Notes under the pieces: model-generated
Databases searched by the model: none
What the model was told of the DNA's origin: nothing
What the model saw: the letters and a program-made list of their open reading frames with translations, nothing else
Made by a program: the position numbers and the translations under genes
Part shown: positions 59,736-64,000 of the stretch, piece after piece
Layout: each line of letters begins with the position of its first letter
How positions within the stretch are numbered: position 1 is the stretch's first letter
NCBI GenBank assembly: GCA_900473795.1
Contig: UCMT01000058.1
Coordinates: 1 to 64,000, forward strand
Reading direction: 5' to 3'
DNA: 64,000 bases
Origin: Hyphomicrobiales bacterium
GTDB taxonomy: Bacteria > Pseudomonadota > Alphaproteobacteria > Rhizobiales > Rhizobiaceae

Positions 59736-59764
59736 TCCTTAAATCGGCGAATAGGATTTAAGGA
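59736..59764. repeat. 10-bp perfect palindrome of rhizobial type
   Basis: TCCTTAAATC (59736-59745) and GATTTAAGGA (59755-59764) with a 9-nt spacer, just after the transglycosylase stop. I recall this sequence as common in rhizobial intergenic DNA. It could end transcription or be a dispersed element. Confidence 0.5.
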
Positions 59765-59804
59765 CACAGGCAGTGCCGAAATCACCGGATTTCTTCAGAG
59801 GCGC

Positions 59805-61154
59805 TCAATTGACTGTCTCAACGACTTTCGCCTCCAGCATACGCACGTCATAGCCCAGGCTCGATGGCGTGAGCCCGAGACGAACCACGGCAAGCCCAAG
59901 CGACGGGGAAAGCATCACGGTCTGCCCGTCATGGCCCTGCAGCCAGTAGGCATCCGCAGGCAATGGCGGGCCGCCATCCTTGCCGAACTTCGTCCAGACA
60001 TGCCCTGCGCCATAGCGCCCGTTTGATGCCTTCGTGGGCGTGTGCATGAAGGTGACAAAATCCGGCGGCAGGATCTGCTCGCCGTTCCAGCTGCCGTTCT
60101 GCAGCAGGAAGAGAGCGAACCGGGCCCAGTCCCGTGCCGAGGCATACATATAGGAGGAGCCGACGAAAGTGCCGTGCGCATCCGGCTCCAGCACTGCGCT
60201 CGTCATGCCGAGCGGCCGGAACAGAGCCGCGCGCGGAAAGGTGAGCGCCTCACGGATGCTGCCGAAGCTGTCCATCCAGAGCCGCGAAAGAATGGTCGAC
60301 GTGCCGCTGGAATAGTTGAAGCGTTCGCCCGGCTGCGCCTCGAGCGGTTTCGACGCCGAGAAACTCGCCATGTCGCCCTCGAGAAACAGCATCCGGGTGA
60401 CGTCGGTCACATCGCCATAATCCTCGTTGAACTGAAGGCCGCTCTGCATGGCCAGAAGATCGCCGAGCTTTATCTGGCTGCGCGGGTCGTTTCGCCATTG
60501 CGGAAGCAACTCCGTACGATCGAGCGCCATCTGCCCTTCCCTGATCCGCAGGCCGATCAGCGCCGCCGTTACCGACTTGGTCATCGACCAGCCAAGCAGC
60601 GGCGTGCCGCTGTTGAAACCCTCGCCATAGCGTTCAGCAACGATCCTTCCATCCTTGACGACGACGATGGCGCGCATGCCAGGTCCGGCAAGCTGCGGAT
60701 CGGTCAGCAGCGTCTGCACCGCAGGATTGACGTTCGCGCCGCTGCCGTCCGGCCAAGCTTTGCCCTCATCGGATTGCGGCGGCCTGCGGCGAAGCTGCCG
60801 GTTGCCCGGAAACGCGGCGAACTCGCCTTCGGTGACATTGGTGCATCCGAGACCCTCGCGGTAGATCGCATGGCCCGGAGCGGCAAAGCCGAACATGCGG
60901 GCGGTCACCGCCTTGCGGTTTTCATCGACCGATATGCGCACGAGGCGCAGGAGAGGATGACCGGGCGCCTGGACGTCGTCGGCGAGAACCTCATTGGCAT
61001 CGCGCCCGGCCAGGAAAACACTGGAGCAGACGATCTTGGCGGCATAGCTGTCGCCGACGCGCAGCAGTTCCGGCGGCAGGACCACAAGCCAGCCGGCAAT
61101 CGCCGCAATGGCGACCGACACCGAGCCCGCGAGCCACAACAATCTTCTGCGCAT
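59805..61154 (-). CDS. serine hydrolase, beta-lactamase/PBP4-like
   Basis: 449 residues: N-terminal membrane segment (about 5-25), then a class C beta-lactamase-type domain with SxxK in LGWSMTKS (Ser near 190), YSSGTS (Tyr-x-Ser/Asn element) and HDG (in LQGHDGQTV) in the KTG-equivalent position. Proteins of this kind are esterases, peptidases or carboxypeptidases; hydrolysis of beta-lactams cannot be assumed. Start uncertain: ATG at 61154 has AGGGGCGG upstream and puts basic residues before the helix, while 61199 adds 15 residues with no clear ribosome site. Confidence 0.8.
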   Translation of the reverse strand: MRRRLLWLAGSVSVAIAAIAGWLVVLPPELLRVGDSYAAKIVCSSVFLAGRDANEVLADDVQAPGHPLLRLVRISVDENRKAVTARMFGFAAPGHAIYREGLGCTNVTEGEFAAFPGNRQLRRRPPQSDEGKAWPDGSGANVNPAVQTLLTDPQLAGPGMRAIVVVKDGRIVAERYGEGFNSGTPLLGWSMTKSVTAALIGLRIREGQMALDRTELLPQWRNDPRSQIKLGDLLAMQSGLQFNEDYGDVTDVTRMLFLEGDMASFSASKPLEAQPGERFNYSSGTSTILSRLWMDSFGSIREALTFPRAALFRPLGMTSAVLEPDAHGTFVGSSYMYASARDWARFALFLLQNGSWNGEQILPPDFVTFMHTPTKASNGRYGAGHVWTKFGKDGGPPLPADAYWLQGHDGQTVMLSPSLGLAVVRLGLTPSSLGYDVRMLEAKVVETVN

Positions 61155-61379
61155 ACGCACCGCCCCTGCTTCGCCACCGCCACAAAAACAGGATTCCATG
61201 CTTTTAGGAAGGGTTTATGGCAATCACTTTGGCGCGAGAAATGTTTCTAACCTATTGATCGCGCCGCTATCTCGGCTGTTCGTACCACAAACCGACGATC
61301 ATGTCCGCGGCTTAAACCGACCCGCCGCCGGCGAGATCGCTTCATCCAACATGTGCAAATGGGAGTTTGTATAAGCCCT

Positions 61380-61397
61380 CCGTCATCAAAGTGTAGC
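61380..61397 (+). promoter_or_regulatory. weak Pho-box-like site before btaA
   Basis: CCGTCATCAAAGTGTAGC agrees with the 18-bp Pho box at about 12 positions, with its first half-site nearly perfect. It lies 47 bp before btaA. Betaine-lipid synthesis is PhoB-controlled in S. meliloti, which makes this placement reasonable, but the second half-site is poor. Confidence 0.35.
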
Positions 61398-61443
61398 GGA
61401 CTCGTCTTAGAAGCCTTCCAACTTCAACAGATGGCAGGCTGAC

Positions 61444-62694
61444 ATGACCGATCTCGCCCCCGATGCAGGCTATGGCAAAAAGAACCACAAGCTTAAAACC
61501 GCGTTGATCCAGCACAAGGCGCTTACGCTCGACGGTCTGTCGGAACGGCTTTTCGGACTGCTTTTCACCGGTCTGGTCTATCCGCAGATCTGGGAGGACC
61601 CGGCTGTCGACATGGCCGCCATGCAGATCCGGCCGGAACACCATATCGTCACCATCGGCTCCGGCGGCTGCAACATGCTCGCCTATCTTTCCGCCGCACC
61701 CGAGCGCATCGACGTCGTCGATCTCAATCCGCATCACATTGCGCTCAACCGGCTGAAGCTTGCCGCTTTCCGACACCTGCCCGCCCACGCGGACATCGTT
61801 CGCTTCCTTGCCCGGCACGATGTTGCCAGCAACGTCCAGGCCTTCGATATGTTCCTTGCGCCCAAGCTCGACACCGCGACACGCAAATACTGGAACAGCC
61901 GCAGCCTGGCGGGCCAGCGCCGCATCCGGGTTTTCGGCAAGAACATCTACCGCACCGGCCTGCTCGGCCGCTTCATCAGCCTCGGTCACCTTCTGGCGCG
62001 CCTGCACGGCGTCGATCCGAGCGAACTTGCCAGTGCCCGCTCGATGCGCGAACAGCGCCAGTTCTTCGACGAGCGGCTGGCGCCCCTGTTCGACCGCCCG
62101 GTCATCCGCTGGATCACCAGCCGCAAGAGCTCGCTGTTCGGACTTGGCATTCCGCCGCAACAGTTCGACGAGCTTGCCAGCCTCAGCGAGGAAAAGTCGC
62201 TGGCCGGCGTGCTGCGCCAGCGTCTCGAAAAGCTTTCCTGTTATTTCCCGCTGAAGGAAAACTATTTCGCCTGGCAAGCCTTCGCCCGCCGCTATCCGCT
62301 GCCGCATGAAGGCGAACTGCCGGTCTACCTGCAGGCCAGCCGTCACGAGGCGATCCGCAACAATGCCGAACGCGTGCATGTCCATCACGCCAGCTTCACC
62401 GAGCTTCTCGCGAAGAAGCCGGCCGGTTCCGTCGACCGCTACGTCCTGCTCGATGCGCAGGATTGGATGAGCGACCGCCAGCTCAATGACCTGTGGAGCG
62501 AAATTACCCGGACATCGGCAGAAGGCGCCGTCGTGATCTTCCGCACCGCTGCGGAAGCCAGCATCCTGGAGGGCCGCGTATCGCAGGCCCTGCTCGGCCA
62601 GTGGCATTACGATGCAGACAAGTCGCAGGCCCTGAACCTCAAGGATCGCTCTGCCATCTATGGCGGCTTCCATATCTACAGGAAAACGGCATGA
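61444..62694 (+). CDS. btaA: SAM:diacylglycerol 3-amino-3-carboxypropyltransferase
   Basis: First step of betaine lipid (DGTS) synthesis: transfers the aminocarboxypropyl group of S-adenosylmethionine to diacylglycerol, giving diacylglyceryl homoserine. 416 residues, matching BtaA (DUF3419). SAM-binding sequence HIVTIGSGGCNMLAYLS (about 69-85) is followed by IDVVDLNPHHIALNRLK. Followed by btaB with ATGA overlap. In S. meliloti and Rhodobacter these lipids replace phospholipids when phosphate is scarce. Confidence 0.93.
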   Translation: MTDLAPDAGYGKKNHKLKTALIQHKALTLDGLSERLFGLLFTGLVYPQIWEDPAVDMAAMQIRPEHHIVTIGSGGCNMLAYLSAAPERIDVVDLNPHHIALNRLKLAAFRHLPAHADIVRFLARHDVASNVQAFDMFLAPKLDTATRKYWNSRSLAGQRRIRVFGKNIYRTGLLGRFISLGHLLARLHGVDPSELASARSMREQRQFFDERLAPLFDRPVIRWITSRKSSLFGLGIPPQQFDELASLSEEKSLAGVLRQRLEKLSCYFPLKENYFAWQAFARRYPLPHEGELPVYLQASRHEAIRNNAERVHVHHASFTELLAKKPAGSVDRYVLLDAQDWMSDRQLNDLWSEITRTSAEGAVVIFRTAAEASILEGRVSQALLGQWHYDADKSQALNLKDRSAIYGGFHIYRKTA

Positions 62695-63353
62695 CGGCGA
62701 TCGATACCGGCGCCAGCCATGCCGAGCGCATGGATCGGATGTACCGCACGCAGCGGCATTTCTACGACCTGACCCGCAAATATTATCTCTTCGGCCGCGA
62801 CACTCTGATCCGCGGGCTTGATGTTCCGGCCGGCGGCAGCGTGCTTGAAATCGGCTGCGGCACCGGCCGCAATCTCGCTCTGATCGGCCGGCGTTTTCCG
62901 CAGGCGCGCCTGTTCGGGCTCGACATCTCGGCTGAGATGCTCATTTCGGCCGAGGCGAAGCTGGGCAGGCCCGGGCGGACCAAGACGGTTCTGCGTGTCG
63001 CCGACGCGACCGATTTCCAGCCGTCGGAATTCGGCGAAACCGGCTTCGACCGCATCGTCATTTCCTATGCACTGTCGATGATCCCGGACTGGGAGAAGGC
63101 GATCGACGCGGCGATTGCGGCGCTCAATCCCGGCGGCTCGCTCCATATCGCCGATTTCGGCCAGCAGGAACGCCTGCCACGCCTGTTCCAGCGGGGGCTG
63201 CAGGCATGGCTGAAACGCTTTCACGTGACGCCGCGCAAGACGATGGTGACCGTGCTCAAGGCCAACGCCGCGAAATTCGGCGATGCGGTCGAATTCCGGC
63301 CGATCGGTCGTGGCTATGCCTGGCTGTTCGTCTATACCCGCTCGTCGAAATAA
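62691..63353 (+). CDS. btaB: diacylglyceryl homoserine N-methyltransferase
   Basis: Second step of DGTS synthesis: three SAM-dependent N-methylations of diacylglyceryl homoserine. 220 residues with class I methyltransferase motif VLEIGCGTGRNLALIGRR (about 48-65) and VISYALSMIPDW (post-II region, about 125). The frame opens earlier inside btaA, but the ATG at 62691 overlaps the btaA stop (ATGA), typical of this pair. Confidence 0.93.
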   Translation: MTAIDTGASHAERMDRMYRTQRHFYDLTRKYYLFGRDTLIRGLDVPAGGSVLEIGCGTGRNLALIGRRFPQARLFGLDISAEMLISAEAKLGRPGRTKTVLRVADATDFQPSEFGETGFDRIVISYALSMIPDWEKAIDAAIAALNPGGSLHIADFGQQERLPRLFQRGLQAWLKRFHVTPRKTMVTVLKANAAKFGDAVEFRPIGRGYAWLFVYTRSSK

Positions 63354-63573
63354 GCCGCCGCAAGCTCCGCATCACGCTCCCGCGCTAAGGGTCGGATCAA
63401 CCGGAAAGCCGCCTACCCTTCGGGATGGCGATGCCATTTCAACATTGCAGCTTGAAACTAACTCAATTTTTACGATGATATGACGAATATGGGGCTCACG
63501 CCTCCGGGGGATTCACATCAGCGGGCACCATCGTGTGAGGCATCATCGTCGATCGTTTCAGAACGGGAACCTC

Positions 63574-64000
63574 ATGCGCCGGCTATTCCTGGCTCTTCTG
63601 CCTATTGTGACGCTTCTTTCCGGCTGCACGTCGACGGACTACGATCTGGTTTCCACCGCATCGATCCCGCCCAAGTTCCAGGACAAGGACCCGCAGGATT
63701 TCGGCGCACGCACGCCGTATAATCACAATATCCACGGCGTCGACGTCTCGAAGTGGCAGGGCGATATCGACTGGGTCAAGGTGAAGGGATCCGGTGTTTC
63801 GTTCGCCTTCATCAAGGCGACGGAAGGCAAGGACAGGGTAGACGCGCGGTTCAACGAATACTGGCAGCGCGCCCGCGCCGCCGGCCTGCCCTATGCGCCC
63901 TATCATTTCTACTATTTCTGCTCGACGGCCGATCAGCAGGCCGACTGGTTCATCGCCAATGTGCCGAAGAGCGCGGTCTATCTGCCGCCGGTTGTCGATG
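63574..64000 (+). CDS. GH25 lysozyme-like lipoprotein, partial
   Basis: Glycoside hydrolase family 25 muramidase, cut by the window end after 142 codons. Lipoprotein signal (MRRLFLALLPIVTLLSGC, lipidated Cys18), a spacer of about 30 residues, then the domain start HGVDVSKWQGDIDW (about 51-64), which carries the first catalytic-site Asp, FAFIKATEGKD and PYHFYYF. Likely hydrolyses peptidoglycan from the outer membrane side. The C-terminal part is missing only because of the window boundary. Confidence 0.85.
   Translation, partial: MRRLFLALLPIVTLLSGCTSTDYDLVSTASIPPKFQDKDPQDFGARTPYNHNIHGVDVSKWQGDIDWVKVKGSGVSFAFIKATEGKDRVDARFNEYWQRARAAGLPYAPYHFYYFCSTADQQADWFIANVPKSAVYLPPVVD

Overview
The window is a chromosomal stretch of an alphaproteobacterium of the order Hyphomicrobiales (Rhizobiales), most likely a Rhizobiaceae member of the Rhizobium/Agrobacterium group. 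The reasons are the GC-rich sequence, the layout of the division and cell-wall (dcw) cluster with lpxC-bamD-recN-ligA downstream of ftsZ, a PPi-type phosphofructokinase, the betaine-lipid genes btaA-btaB, a DUF47-pit phosphate operon preceded by Pho boxes, CHASE2-cyclase and FecR neighbours, and palindromic intergenic elements typical of rhizobia. These assignments come from recognising protein families and motifs by eye; no database search was run.

Layout. 1-5.1 kb: CHASE2 adenylate cyclase, convergent FecR-domain protein, and a periplasmic DUF2778 cell-wall enzyme. 5.1-5.85 kb: no gene seen. 5.85-11 kb: GGDEF cyclase, CreA protein, nicotinamidase, and a chemoreceptor-cheW pair. 11-14.2 kb: a 52-residue membrane peptide, SCO1/SenC copper chaperone, FAD monooxygenase, prmA. 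14.2-14.5 kb: a strong candidate for a structured small RNA on the minus strand with CU-rich, anti-Shine-Dalgarno-like loops. 14.5-15.9 kb: two orphan genes. 15.9-23.6 kb: aminopeptidase P, azlCD, panBC, a degenerate FAH-family protein, DUF47-pit. 23.7-29.7 kb: ligA, recN, bamD, lpxC.

30-51.9 kb is the dcw cluster on the minus strand, transcribed mraZ-rsmH-ftsL-ftsI-murE-murF-mraY-murD-ftsW-murG-murC-murB, then (after an inserted plus-strand MFS transporter and a minus-strand aquaporin) ddl-ftsQ-ftsA-ftsZ. The MFS gene carries an in-frame amber codon that removes its last membrane helix. Four TGGGN repeats spaced by 5 nt lie upstream of mraZ and match the known MraZ operator pattern. RNase P RNA (rnpB, minus strand) follows at 52.3-52.7 kb.

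52.7-64 kb holds a FAD oxidoreductase, two lytic transglycosylases, an AmiD-type amidase with a TerB/DnaJ protein, PPi-dependent phosphofructokinase, a LysE exporter, a serine hydrolase, btaAB, and the start of a GH25 lysozyme-like lipoprotein cut by the window end. The main themes are peptidoglycan synthesis and remodelling, phosphate-responsive functions (pit, btaAB), and signalling. No transposase, CRISPR array, prophage or tRNA gene was seen. The most unusual signal is the minus-strand RNA at 14.2-14.5 kb.
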